This document shows positions 39,382 through 53,844 of a stretch of 64,000 nucleotides of DNA, piece after piece. The translations under genes were made by a program, and so were the position numbers. Position 1 is the stretch's first letter, and the number at the start of each line of letters is the position of its first letter. Origin of the DNA: Crotophaga sulcirostris (taxonomy: Eukaryota; Chordata; Aves; Cuculiformes; Crotophagidae); NCBI GenBank assembly GCA_013397455.1, contig VYZB01000213.1, forward strand, positions 1,288,909 through 1,352,908, read 5' to 3'. The notes under the pieces are model-generated. The model was given only the letters and a program-made list of their open reading frames with translations, was not told where the DNA came from and did no database searches.

Positions 39382-39545
39382 TAGGGGTGTCAAAGTCATG
39401 GCCCGCGGGCCGAATCCAGCCCTCCACCTTGTTTCTACCCTCTGACAGCACCAAGTTCCTAGCCCCTATGCCGGCACGCTAATCACGTGTGTGTGTGTGT
39501 GACAGGAGCAGGAGAGCAGCGGGAGCCGTGAATTTGACATCCCTG
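39382..39545. mobile_element. Small non-autonomous hAT-like DNA element (about 164 bp)
   Basis: A GC- and CpG-rich block stands out in AT-rich intron. Its left end reads TAGGGGTGTCAAAG. The reverse complement of its right end reads CAGGGATGTCAAATTC, so the two ends form imperfect terminal inverted repeats of about 14 bp. The flanking 8-bp sequences are ACCTAAAC (39374-39381) and GTCTAAAC (39546-39553), equal at 6 of 8 positions, as expected for an aged 8-bp target duplication of the hAT superfamily. The interior has a 'catggcccgcgggccgaatc' block and a short GT repeat, and no coding capacity. Family assignment is by TIR style and duplication length only. Confidence 0.7.
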
Positions 39546-42500
39546 GTCTAAACTGTTTCATACTGAATCAAATTCAACTAAAGCTGCTGGTTTTGTTTAA
39601 AGGATACGAAAATTTATTCAGAAATGATGGAGAATAAAAAATCCCTGTAGTACTGGAGTTGATGATTAGCTTAAACCAATCACATTTTAGTGATTTCTAG
39701 TCTTCTTTCCCTTTCCTTTTCCCAGGAAAGAACCTTTTTCCTATAAAGAGCTTGTTTTTAAGACAGAGTCTCCTGGGATTGACTGTCATGAGTTCCAAGC
39801 CTTGTATTCAGGGGCTTCTTTGTGTTATTTGGGAGACTGACTTAACTTACCATGTCTTTCTATTCTACTTATAAGTGTATATAGCAGAAATTTTCTAAAA
39901 AAAATTTGTATGTTGTAAGTATTCATCAATTAAAAATTCCAAATTTTAAATTCCATGAAAATGGAAGCTGTGAAAACTAGGACTTTGTTCTGAAGTTAAA
40001 ATCATTTAGGCTTCTTTTGTTTGGCACATTTGTTCAGAGAATACCCTCTATATTTATTCAAGAAAATATTTCCCTCTGTATTTCTTCTTTTTCCCCTTGT
40101 CTCACTCCCAAAATGCTGTAGGAATGTTATTATTACTATTATTATTTTTATTTACTATTATTACTATTGGTAAACTATCTCATTTCTTGGCTGAACCAAC
40201 AGTGGTTTCTGGTAATACCATTTGAAATCTTATAGAAAACTTGTCATTTCAAGGCTTCATTTGACCAAAATAATTGCTTGCACATTTTTAGCATACTTCT
40301 TGAATGTACCTAGGTTCTACCTCAAACAGATATTTAAAAGTTAACTTTTAGACAGTTAAAATTAGATAAGTCACCCAAGGGACCCATTTACAGTCAATGG
40401 AGTGAAACTGGCACCTTCGAAGAGTGATTCATCTTTTTTATCTTAGGCATTTTTTTAAAGATTAAATTGTCCTCTGGAGGCCTCCCTTTCATGCCATTGG
40501 CTATAAAGACAACTAAAGGTTAAAGTTTGACATTAACTTTTGGATATCTAAATAAGGTGCAATGAATTACAAACATCTTATTTTGCAGTTCTACGTAAAG
40601 ATGACACTACATGCCACCAAAATACTCCAGGATTGAAATCAAGAGCTGGGCATGATTTTTCATACTGTAACTGCTGCCTAGTAACACAGTGCTCCCCAAA
40701 TCTCCAGAAATTATATGAATGAATATCACATAGAGAGAAACGATTTTGTTGTCAAGCTTAACTAAAGAAAAAATATAAGCGCATTGTTTAAGTTTAAAGT
40801 TTGAGAGCATCAAATGCCTTTTCAACATTATGCGCTGTTTACTCTGTTGGATAATACTGAAAGTAATGAAGGACAAATTGAAACAAGAGGAAGGAAAGTG
40901 AAGTACCAGAGGGAAGAATGGAGTTTCCTGGTGGAGAAAAAATAAATTAGTCTTGACTTATTCTAAGCATATGTCTTTTTTGACAAAACAGATTAATGCA
41001 GAAAGAAAGTGGATGGCAAAAGAGAGAAGCGCCGAAACAGAGAATGGACCTGCCACATCTATCTGTCGCAGTGGCTGCTGACTAGATGCAGAAGGAAGTG
41101 CACATAAGAAAGACAGGGACAGCACACTTAGGTCACAGCTGAACACTCTTCTGTCCTCTGCATTGCATGTTCTCACAGCAGAAGTGGTGAGGAATTATTG
41201 CTAAGTTGGAAATGCTTTGTGATGGATTGCATCTTGGTAAAGCATTCGTAGGCCCTGTTTACACTTGTCTTAACTGTGTGGTATGGTGACTCTGTACTGT
41301 TTCTACGCGGAGGGGACTTAATTTTACAGTAGAAACAACAGAGATTTTATGTTTGGGCAGGGAGAAAAAACCTCTCTCAGTCCCACAATGGAGCTATAGA
41401 TTTTGCTTTGTTAATGAAAAATTCAGAATACTGGAAGCTCTTCAATATATGTTTTTTTCTTCTTCATGATGTTTCAGTGAATTCAGTGTTAAGAGGTGTT
41501 TAAAAACATATTTGCATAGATCTAAGCTATTTTCCTCTCTGTTAAAGTTGTGAAACATTAATTGTATGGTAGTTAACTTCCCTAAGACAGTTTCAGGAAT
41601 ATATTCTAAGGGTAATGGATTCATTACCTCACCTATAATTTTAGAAATATATATATTTTAGACATATATAACCTGGGTTTATACAACTAAATGGAGAAGA
41701 TTGTGGATTATTATGTCTTGTCAAAGACAGGTGTTTGCTTGCAATCCATGTAAGGTTCCTAGTTTCCTGAAATGATTAGCATTTAAGATGTAGTTGGGTG
41801 GCTTGATTGGCGTAAGCAATTCCTTTGTAGTTTGCCAGGCATTGTGTAAGGGTATTAAGCAATTATTTAAGGTCATCAAAAACTAGTAGGTTGATAAGTA
41901 TTTAAAATATAAATTTTTGTAGTGCTCATTGTTACAACACCAAAATCTTTCTACAGGTCAAGCTTACTCTCTAATATTAGAAAATGACAGAACCGAAGAG
42001 GTACATTTACATGGATCCATGTAGACAATCATAAACTCTTTTTGTCTGTACTATTCACTAACAGGATGTTGCTGTGCAGATGTTTCAACCTGTGAAGCAA
42101 ATAAGTCAAACCTTTTAGCAAGTTGCACTTTTAGCTAGTTTAGGAACACACAGAACATTTGAAAGGGAAGGACTGAAAGAGACAAACTTTTAAATGGTTA
42201 ACACATTTTCTAAGTGTTGGAAATGGCTGAAACATTTTGCCTAAACTAATCGACTTTGCTGGAAGAATAATCTGTCATAGCAAGTTTTGAACCCTACCAG
42301 CTGAAGTTTGGCAGAGCTATACGTACCTGACTTCAGTGAAAGTATTTTCTAAAAACATTACTTATGATCTCAGCTCTATACAATAGAAAAGTGTATCTTA
42401 TCTCTTTAAATAAATAATCCTATGCATGTTCCAAATAGAAATACTATCAGCAAAATCTGAAATATACGCAATCGTTATCTGGGTTCTTTTGCAATATACT

Positions 42501-45500
42501 GATTTTTAAAAGCTAGTAAATCTAGGCTTGAAAAGGAGGATCTTTCTCTTTGGAATAGTGTTTTCCCCTATACTTGAAGCTATCCAAACTCCAAGAAAGA
42601 AACATATGTTCTTATAGATTGACCTTTAGAATTTATGATTTTTAGGTTTCTGAGTAGTGTCCTTGCCAACTATGCCTCAAAAGTATGGATAAAACTATTT
42701 CTGACTTAAATAATTTTGTGCAAATATTTTTCATATTGAATTCACTTCTGACAGTGATATTGAGTATTGAAGAAGGGTTGTGTAGCTCTAAAATGCTTCC
42801 ATTTTTAACCTACTTGAAATGCCATCACTATTTGTTGTAATTCTAACTGCAAATCAGTGACGACAATGAGTGATTAAATGCAATAACTATTTTACAAGGT
42901 AATTGTTCAAACCTTTTTTTCCCTTTTTAATATGAAAATCAAGTCTTTTTTTATTATTAGCTATTTTTTGGCATTTAACTTTGTCTTTACTTTCTAAATA
43001 ACTTACTTGTCAAAACTAAAGTGGTTGAGTCTTTTGATGATCCTTCACAGTACAGATCATTTTTTTCAGACATTGTTAATGAACCTTTTGAAATGACCCT
43101 TGATTTCAAAACTCGGTTACTGAACTGCATGAAATGAATATATTATGAAATAACAATAATAAAATATAATACAAGTGTGATAATTCTTCTGTTAGTCTAA
43201 TCTCTCTACCTTCACAGATTGGTTTATTTCCATTAGAATCAAATATTTAGACTCATTTACATCGACAAAGGTTTTAGCTTTTTTTTTGCATGACCTAGGT
43301 CAGACTCCTCAGAGTGGCTTGCAGTAAACTGTCAAAGAAAAAGATTCATTTGTCTCTACAGAAGCAGAATACCATACATTCCCTGTGTAGTTGCTTCTGA
43401 GAGAGTGAAAGTAGTTTGTAATATTTTTTTGGCAAAATTACAATAAAGTGCCATAAGAGGGTTGACAGATGCAGATTTGTGTGCCAACATCTGGCTTTGA
43501 TTCACAGTGGGATGATATAAACAGGGAATAATGGATAGCTGTTTTGTCTCTGTGGGGTGGTGTCAGGATAAGAGATCAGAGTTTGACCAAATAGACTCAA
43601 CTTTTGGGGTGAGAGGGGAGTCATAGACAAGAACCTCATTGAAATTACATCAGTGAATGTCTTCTCATAGTTTTACATAACCGAATAGAAATGTAAGAAA
43701 GGAATATTTAGATTCTAAATGAGAGCTAAAACTATTTCAAGAATTGCACATTAATAAATTAGTAAATTTTCAATAATTAAAACTAAATTTTCACTTTCTT
43801 ATACATATAATTATTTTCCATTTTTTTCTTTCAGACTATTAGAGGAATAAATGCTTCAGTCTTTCAATCATCTTACCTTATGTCATTAGCAGAAAAAAAA
43901 TGCTGACAAGTGTTTCATCATATGAAAAACTGTTTTATAAACTGATGGACTCCGTCAACTCTGAAGACGAAACCAGATGAACCTCTGCAAATTTTGGGGT
44001 ATAGTGCTGCCCTCAGAGGGAGAACACTTGTTAGTTCATAGGTACCTTTCCTGTTTAAAACGTAAAACTGAAAAAGTTGCACAGCTCCTAAACTCTCTTT
44101 TTAGCATTTCACTAAAAAAAATACCTGGTTTGTTTCTTTGCTACTGTAGGGTATTGAGTCGATAGCAAGAGAAAATATCTCTTAATGGAAAAAAAAATAA
44201 TATTCTCTGGTGTTCCCTCTCAAATGTGAAAGCCTATAACTTGGTCTACATTTTTTCATGCTGAATTTCTCCGAACAAGAAGTAAATAACTTGTTACTTT
44301 CATATGTATTATGAATGATTTTTTTATTGCACTGCATCAAATATATCCCCAGAGAAAATACACTGGTATCAAAGCTGTCCTGATGTAAATGTAGTGTAAC
44401 AGGGTGAAAAGTTCCACACTGTCATTGAAACATCCACAACACATCCTAGTCTTTAATCAAGTAGGAGTGACACTTAAAAATAGTTCAAGAATCTGAAGTG
44501 TTTTGCTATATAAACAGTAGAGGGCAAATATTTTACTTCAGTGCTACATCCCACCCACAGCAAATACAGGCATTTTTACTTTCAAAATTAGGCACTTAAT
44601 ACTCTCGGGTTTTTTCAGTAATACGGTCCATGATCTTGCAATATTGATGTACTTTTATACCAGTATCTCTAAAATCTTTTTGGATATTAAATAGCAACAG
44701 TCATATTGAAAATGTCTCGGAATTCTCTTACCATGTTGTGTAATAACAATAATCTCTGCTCTTTCACTGAATACTTCCTGACAATGGAAGAGAAGACAAA
44801 CCTTGGAAGAACATTGTAGACATGAAGGGCATTCAGTCTGTTCCTTCTTTCAGGGACCAAGCAGACTGCAGGTTTCCCGATGAATTGTCACTGCAATTTG
44901 TCTGAATTTCTTAAGTGTCTGTATTTATCATATGGATTTTTCCTTTTTTTTTTCATGTGCATATGTGCAAAGGTTGAGGCTTCAATGATTTTTAACAAGA
45001 AGATGGGATGAATGTTTTACCCTAAACGATATACACTCTTGTCATGTAAATGTGCCAGAAATATCAATGAATTTCTCCAATGCAAATATTTTTTCAACAG
45101 AATAAGATTAGTAAAATCTTCTACATCACTTTGGCTTTTAGATCTTGGCATGGCAATGCACAATAAACACATGAGAGTAAAGCCATGAAAGGAAATAGTA
45201 TGACCACATTCCTTTGCAATCTAGTTATTATTAGAAACAGTTATGTTGTGGTATAAGCTCCATAAGCTAACTGGGTGCTTCAGTGCAAAGATTTTAGATA
45301 GGCTCAGTCGACAATAATATCATAGCTATGCTCCCACTGTCTCTGTTGTCAATTAAGTAACTAAAGATCATCCAGTTGTGAGTCCAGTGTACTGTGAAAT
45401 ACATGGTTTTTTTAAACAAAACTAGAATATAGTAAAACTATGAATGTAAAATAAACTCCACAGTGATTAAAATGAAAATAAGCATCTGACCATAAATATA

Positions 45501-48500
45501 CAGTAAAACTTTGGGAAATAAGGTTTTACATTATAACCAAATATCCAAGAGATGCTTATCACTCTTCATTCAGCAATATATGGCATGCAAAACCACAAGC
45601 TGAGGTGGGCATGCAAAAAGACAGACATGCAAGGATCCACTTTTGGTAGGTGCATTAAAAAAAGGGTATTTCTTTGTAATAAATCCTTGGTCTGCCAGAG
45701 TAATTCAGGAAATATAAATGTAAAGCAAGCTGGAAAACACTGCAGAGAAAGCAAGGGAGGAAAGGTAAACCAGGAATATTTCACAGGGGGAATAAAATAG
45801 AGCAGGTATCATTAATTTAGAGAAGCATGTGCTTGCATGCTAAAAGAGTGACCAACTAGTGTCCCTGAAATCCATCCACATGGGTGAGGATTTCCAAATC
45901 CCTATGGTCCCTCTAAGGACAGTGGCCTTCTGTATCAGAAAGGCTATCTTGCACCTCAGAAATACCAGTACCCATAAAGAATAAAGGTGTCACTAAGAGC
46001 CACAGTGTCTCAACATCTGTCAAAACACAAACTTTCCTCTTTACATTTTAAAGTTTTACAAGTAAAACTCAGAACGTTAAGCCTGGAAGGAAGACATATT
46101 AGTTCTTCATTTCCAGGTAGTCAATAGGGGTATGAATGAATGTGGACAGAGCAATTTGTTAATGTGGGACAGTATTTCCCATACGTGACTAAGAAACCCT
46201 AGTCCAGGGATAAATAAGATCAGAAAATCTATCACTTGGAGAAGAGGTAATTCAGCAGTCCTCTGAGAAACTGTCACTTACCACATGCATGTTAGACAGA
46301 AAGTAAAAAATATTCTCAAGCTCCATCCTTCATCACATAAAATCAGAAAGCAATTTTTATACTGTATACTGTAGAGCTCAAGAGGGCGATCTATCAGTGT
46401 CTCAGTAGAATCCACGACAGTCACTATTGCAGTCATGTTATTCTTCTAGAAGACAGACTTCTAGTCTAGAAAAGTTATCTGAGTTTATGGCTAAAACTCC
46501 ACTGATATCTATTGCTTGTGGCTGAAAACCTCAGGCAATTTTATAAAAAATAAAACAGAAGTCTCAGAAGTTAATTGCTATTGATATGACTATTACGATT
46601 TACAGGAGGTTCTGTGTAAAACTAGTCATTATCAGGGACAACTTTGGGTCAGAGAAACAAGAAAACCAGCTAACGCTTCATGAAACAGCTTAGCAACAAT
46701 TCTCCCTTTGATGGTTTCCTATGAATTCACCGTGTACAGCTTATATACATTTCAATATTTTTTAAAAAATAAGACTGAAGCAACATAACAAAACTTTGAG
46801 TAAATTAATAATATTTCAGCCTCATTTGTTAAAAACAATACAAGAGCATTAACTGACACCCAGTAGATTGTTCAGGTGACTATCAAAATGCATTAATTTA
46901 TGTATTTTGAAAAGTGTGTCTAATTAATGAAAGCCAAGGATTTCAGTTTTACTTTTATTTTATCACTTCAAAATGCTGTGTTAAATGGTCTACTTTGTTG
47001 TAAATTCTTGCATAAAATTTATGTAAACCTAAAACAATTTAATGTTTCCAGCAATTAATACAGATTTTTCAATAATACAAATATTCCAAAAATACTATGA
47101 AAGAATAAATACTGAGTAGTATTGTTATTACTGACATTAGAAATCCATATATTGTACCCAAGGAATCTAATGAGTGGGATACAGATCTTTAAAACCCAAG
47201 AAGACAGTAATTCATATTTGGTGTAAATAATCCTACAATAAGCCAATGTACCTATCTGTTGGAATATTCTATGACAAAAATTATGTGTTTTTTCTCCTTC
47301 ACAAATGGCAATATTGGGACTGACAGAAATTACTCCTGGTTTGAAAGTATTATGGCGTCAGAGTGAATGTAATTAAAATCCTTAGCTGAATTGCACTCAG
47401 ATCTCTCTGGACACTATAATTTATCGTAAAATATATGAAGTTATAAAACATAAAATGCACTAGATTTTAAAGCTAATTGGATATTAGGGTTAGTAAATGG
47501 ACTTATTATGCTGGTGTTTCCCCCATGTTTATCTACTCAAGAAAACGAATTACAGTAATATTTCAGTTCACAAAAGCTAGCTTGAAAAGAGCATGTTGCC
47601 TTGGAAAGGCAGTAACGAACACTAAATGAGCAGCGTTTGGTGGCACTCTCCTCAATGATTTTTGTAAAGAACACAGAGCTGGGCATTTCTGGCCTTTACC
47701 TTGCTTCTTAGAGACGTGGTCTGGATGAGTCTACATTGCCTTTCACAGACTGTGAGCTGCCTAAAGCTTGATTTGAAGGCAATGTTTTATTTTATTTCTC
47801 ACAAATATGCATCAGGTGCCACCACAACAATCATCCACAGCATTTAACCCCAGATGTTGACAAATGACTTAGCAGGTCAAAAAGTAGGTGCCTTACTGGC
47901 GGAGCCACTGGTAGACGTTTGGAGACCCTAAGTTAGGGGGGTGTCCTCCTCCTTCTCACCTACAAATCAGATGGTTTAAGCTGCTTTATGACTTATTTCC
48001 ACTTTCTAGGACCTCAAGTTATCACTCTGGTTGTTTGTCTGTAAGGTCAACTGACAATCCAATGGCCATCAAACATTTGTTCAGATGTGTTTAACCTGTA
48101 GTTTCTCAGCACAACTTTGTCACAACACACTCAAATGGCACAAGGCAAAACTGAGAGGCAAGAGCAGACAGTTGTGTCTTTTATCTTCTGAAATTCAAGT
48201 CACTACAGACTTCCCTCTCTACCTCCCTTTCATCGTCTTCCCAGTTTCCTTGTCACTGTAAAGGTCAAAACTGAAAAGCAATCTTCTCCAAAACTCTCTT
48301 CCCACAGCATGTCTTCTCTGCCTTGAAAGTGTCAAACAGCCCAGGGAGCCATCTGGGAAAAGGCTCTGACACGTGCCAAAGTTGCTTGCAAATGTCAGGA
48401 GAACTAGAAGAGAGGTCTTGAAGAGCTCCATGCAAGTCTTTTGTTGTGATTTATTAATAGTACAGCTGTGTAAAGCCAGAAACTTGGTGACTCACATCTG

Positions 48501-49603
48501 ATACAATGGGTTATTTTTTAAATCAAAGCATAACTGAAGGTCTCTGGAAGATTTTGTTAACCTTTCTCCCACTCTGAGCCTACCTGTTTATAACTGTCTG
48601 TCTTTAAAAGTCCAAGAGGTGATATAATACTTTGTTCTCTTTTAATGGAACCCCCTATCTCTCCATATCATTCTTTGGGAACAGATCATACAGACTTGCT
48701 CCCTTTAAAATCTCAAGTTTGTTCATCTTCCCTCCACAAAAATCCGGGCCTTCCCTCTCTCCATTTTGAGAGTCTTTGTTTTTCAACTAGATCCTTAGGA
48801 TTTTCCAGCTCTGACTGGACCTGGGCATGTCAAAAGATGGCTTAAGCCAGTGGCAGAGATAAGAAAATACATTCAATTTGGATGTATTGATGAAGAGCTT
48901 CTTGAACAAATAACAAACAAAGTTTGTAAGGCTTAGTGTGTCCTTTAATAGTCTATCCTTTAATCTTCATAAATATCATTGCTTATCATTCCTAGGATTA
49001 TGTCCTCTTGCACTGGATTTCAGAAGGATGAGTGTTCATTAAGTAAAGTTATTAGGTTAAATTGCCTCAGTATGATATGATGCTCAGTTGTCATCAGAAA
49101 CTCTAGCTTTTTTTTGGCTAAGTATTATATGTGTTAAAATAGATGAGCATGGAGATGTGGAAAGAGGGAAGATAAAGCACAAAAGTGGTGGATAAGATAT
49201 AATATTTTATATACTAACAATAGCAATGATAGTCCTATTTTTGAAGCATTCTGAGATTAAAGCTTGCTATTTGTGGGGAAAAAAACAATGTTATTAACAA
49301 TAAGCACCTTCTTCTTGCATCTCAGCCAAAAAAAGCATGGAAAATTTTAGCAATTTCTATAGCCTTCTATTAACTCTACTTTTATCATGACCTTAATTTT
49401 AATTCATGCATTGTAGACAGAAAATTAAAAGCTTTAATAATACAGCCATTAGCTCTTATGCTTTATTAAAACAATTTGCACACTCTTTCTTGCACTTGTG
49501 AGACCTTTCAACAATACAAAACACGTTTAATACATAAAAAAAGCAGAAACTTTCAGGGAAACAGAAGAATATTAGAACAGAGTTCAATGATGTAGGAAAG
49601 TAC

Positions 49604-49663
49604 CTGGATAAAAATCCCCTTGCGCAAACATGTCAATCACATAGCGACAGAACGCATATTGAT
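49604..49663 (-). CDS. TRDN: Triadin conserved AFCRY exon
   Basis: This 60-bp exon is phase 1 at both ends, has a very strong acceptor, and its donor is CCAG|gtactt. It reads DQYAFCRYVIDMFAQGDFYP and, with the split codon, continues into Gly of the next exon. This is the best single identifier in the window: the DQYAFCRY-x-IDxF-xxGD pattern is the conserved non-KEKE island in the lumenal part of long triadin isoforms. The Cys at residue 6 corresponds by position to the lumenal cysteine (around residue 270 in rabbit) reported to form inter-chain disulfides. The hydrophobic and aromatic content contrasts sharply with the charged exons around it. Confidence 0.96.
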
Positions 49664-52600
49664 CTAACAGAGCAAAAAGGAAAAAAAAGAGCAATGAAGA
49701 AATGAGATTTAAAATTCCATTTCTATTTAACAGTGAAGATAAATCTTGTCAGTGCAAAGACATGTTTAAGGGACATTATTACTCGTATGTTTGGTTTTTT
49801 CCTGGCCTTCAAGTAATTCACTTGTTCAGAAAGAGGCCATTCAGATCAAGCCTCCCAGCCAAGAACTTCAGAGCTATCAGTGCCCCAGAGCTACCACCTC
49901 TTCTTTCGGGCAGCAAAGGTGTAGTGGATGACCCAGGTCTGCAGTGTGCAGCCTGAGTTTGGTAGATGTCCTGACCCCATGCAAGTACTGTGCAATCTGT
50001 CGCCTGACCACAAGTCCCAAAGACTTTCTTATATCCTTGAAAATGCATTTCAAATAGTCACAGCCAGGTGACAGAAAAATTCAATACACTTTTATATCAC
50101 AACATTTTGTTAATATTGTTTTAACAGTATAATCAATATGTACATTTAGTGAATGGGAATATAAAAAGAACTCCGTGTACTTACTCTTCACTACAGAATT
50201 ATTTTCCAAACACTGATCTTAACAAATATAAATATATATGTATATATTAGATCTGAATATATATATTAAAACTATGCTAATCAGAAATTAAGGCTTCTAA
50301 ATCTAAAAGAAACTAATTTCAGAAATGTTGATTGCATCTTGATTTCTTCTATGCGTAAGCGGAGTTGAAGACCTTGATAAAAATTTCTGACATTAGGAAT
50401 GGTGAAGAAAAGTTACCAGTTGTAACCAAGTGCAAAAGAAGTGCAGTATTATGGCTCGATTCTCCAGCTGGCCAGAAAAAAAGCGTGTTGCCCATTGGAC
50501 ACTAAGGGACATTAGCTTAGAAAATTAATGTTGATGACTAACTCTGGTTGGCAAAGTCAGTTCCCAACTGTGCTTGAGTTAAGCGTATTCATCCATCTCT
50601 CCTAGACTGATCTAGCACACTTCCTACGTTACAGAAGTTTCATCTTTCTTTCTTCACTCCCTGTTACATCTCCCTTCTACTCACCTACAAAGCCACTCAC
50701 TTTCTCTTCACCAACTTCAAAACAAAATTATAAAGACTTTGGAATACTGAATTTTTTTAAATGCCATAACTGTTGTGTATAAATGCAAAATTATGTTCCC
50801 AAGTATATAATATTTATTATATTGCTTTCTTACATTGTTTACTGGAGCATCAGTGTTAGTTGATGCTGAGGCATTTATGTGATTGCTGCTCTGTTATGTT
50901 GACTGCCATAGATGGAGAACTGCAGCTTTCAAGTCATGATTTTCTATGGCTGCAGAAATTAGGAAGGGGTTGGCAAGCTCTGCAAATGTCCAATGGTTTC
51001 TACTGGTTGACAGAAGCCCATGCAGCTGTTTCCCATTATTGAGATGGAAAGGGTAATACTAGTCAGTATTGTAGAACCTGGGGCAAACCTTTCAGGACAT
51101 GCACGGGGATATGATTATAAACACTGATTTTAAAATCTTTGTTGACTATTCATAATAGTTTCTACTTTTGTATTTAGGCAGTCAAATTTATCATTCTGGT
51201 TGACTGCAGATCTGGATTTCATCCTTAAGGAATTTAAAGAATTTGTCTGCAATATCTTCCCTAAGTCTATGTGCTATGTGTTAATTTTCTGAAAAAAAGC
51301 ACCAGTCTAAGTGCTATGTGCAAATCTGTACTCTCAGTAAGACCATCTAAAGCCATCAAAGTCAGCAAAGTGTTTGCCCTGACTTCAATGCACTTCCAAA
51401 TACTGCGTCAGTGAGTCAGTCTTTGTTAATAATTAAAACAGACCAATGTCAATTCTTTAGCCCAGAAAGCAAATGGCAGGACAAAGCTCTTCCCCAAAAA
51501 GCTGAGTTTTCCTTATGTTTTTGTAAAAACAAACTACCTTCATCCATGCTACTCACTGGGGAGAGCCCCTGGACTATTCTGAGGCTTTGTATAAAAAACT
51601 GCCAGATGGCATTGGAAAAAAACTATATCTGGGGACACAAGTTGTATGGACAATCACAGGACAGAGCATGATCCTATGGTGGTTCTACTTAGGTTATGAT
51701 ACACATATAGCCTGCGGACCTACCAGCTCACACCATTTTATTGATATTAAAATAATTCATTTTTTAAAAGTAGCAATATAAACTGGGATTAAAATAGACT
51801 GTAGATATTTTCATTTTTTTGTTATTATTTTTATTGGTTTGGTGTGTGTTGTTTTGTTTTGTTTTGCCTTTTTGTTTTGAGATTATTTTGGTGAAAATGT
51901 AATTTGAATAGCTTTTTTTTTTTTTAAAAAAGGCCTAATATTGTACCTGAGAAGAAAGATTTTTTATTAATCCTATAGGATTTTTTTTGTGACTCAACCT
52001 TTGAAAATTTGGATTTGTTAAAAAAAATTGAAGGCAGAATGTTAAACTCTGAATAACAAAAATAACATTTCTGGTGTATACGAAGTAATCAAAGTAATAA
52101 GGTGCGCAGTAGGTTCCCATTGAAGACCATGGGGATTCTGCCAATCAACCAAGATTGGAACCTAAGGAATTTTAAATTAATATGATTTTCCAAATACCTC
52201 TTAATGGCCAAAAATTCACTTTAATTTAAACTATCTTGTTAAAAACAGAATTTTAATTTTCACCTTATGACTCTGTAATAGTGGCACAAATATTCATCCC
52301 AGTACTAATAAATCTTGTCAAAGTATGAAACTAGATTCCTATTAATACAACAGTCATAGATATTTCTGTCATTGGATCTCATCTGATTTACCCTAGGAGA
52401 TTACATATATTTTTAAATTTTAGTTTGAGTAAAGAATGATGCAAGAGCAGGAACTTCATAACAACCTTTCCGTGATTACTGTTATATTTTTTACATTGTT
52501 ATAGAAAAGCTGACAGAACTACTCCCTTGAACAAGGAGAAGTAGAATTGCTGGATCAGGAAATCTTAGCAAAACCATATTGACTTCAAAATTACATTCAC

Positions 52601-53844
52601 CTTGGGCCAGAGTGGAACTGAAATATAGAACTGAATTTTCTCAGAGTATCCAGCTGGGCAGTATCCGCTTATGGTGGAAAGAGGAAGGATGAAAGTAGAA
52701 AAGTCAGCTTTCACTGAATGTGTGCAGCCCTATCTCCAGTGATAAGGACAACTGAAGAGGCTCCTTCCTTTCTCCACTCCAGCTTCTCATTCCCACTTTC
52801 ACCTGCCACTGTTGAGTGCCCTGTCATTGGGGTCTCATTGTAAAGCAGACTGACAAAGGGATCTGTTAATGTTTGATGTTAAGATGGACCATTTTGTTAA
52901 TATTTATCAGTTAAAAAGGGGAGGGGGGAACAACAAAAAAACCCTCAACAAACAAAAAAGCCACTACCACCGCTCTCTTTTGCTCTCTGTAATCTGTGTC
53001 TTCTACTTACTTGAAATATTTTGCTGTCAGGGATTAAAGTACCTCATCTGCACATGACTGCTTTTTGAGAGCCTTATCCTGAACGGTATAGAGTGGATCA
53101 CACTGTGCACTGAAGCTCTGTCAGCGAAAGAAAAAACTGAAAGAGATTTGCACCTGCCAAGACGAGCTCAACAATTTGCTGAACTTTCCCTTTGGTCACA
53201 GTAATCAGCATAAAAGACACTGCTTTGATTTTATACCTCAAAGGCTTCAGTATTTCAAGGAAAAACTAAGATTAAGTGGAATACAAATAAATGTTAAAAA
53301 AATACTGGTTCAGCACACCATGGATGTCAGAAAGGAGGCTATGTCTCAAATTTGTAGAAAAATATTATTTAGGCAACTCCTAAAGAGTACAGAGCTGATG
53401 GTTATGAAAAATCTGAGAGAATCTTCCCTGGCAGATTCAGATATCCAGGCAGGAATGACTGCTTTGATGCTCAGGCATAACAATTTATCTGTGGTTATCA
53501 GCTGAAGAGATCAGATAGGTGTGCCCTGCAACGCTGAACTGCCTCTATTAATGTCAGCATAATCCTGTGACAGCAGTGTACCAATTTGTACAGAGAGGCA
53601 GGTCCTGCCGCCTTCATTCATACAAAATTGTACCTAACGCCACGCAAGACCCACAGGGAAATCAGGGGACAGTCAGTGCAACACAGGAGTGGAAGAACTC
53701 TGACAAAGAGAAGCATATAGTTAACACCTCCATTTGGTGTTTGATGCATATTAATTCTTTGTCACTTAATTTCTTCCTTTCACTGGAGTAATGACATTAC
53801 TTTTTAGGAGAATTTTGGAAACTGTTCATACCAAATTACATCTG

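Larger units (their letters stand above)
31949..49603 (-). other. TRDN: TRDN intron, about 17.7 kb
   Basis: This is the largest intron in the window. The donor is gtactt and the acceptor ends catgtgcag. Recognised contents are a CR1 3' end (36783-36960), a small hAT-like element (39382-39545), and TA/TACATT-rich simple sequence (37330-37450). Smaller A/T simple repeats lie near 33390-33420, 40125-40160 and 41645-41660. I saw no triadin-like exon and no other gene; the open frames here are short and without recognisable domains. Confidence 0.75.
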
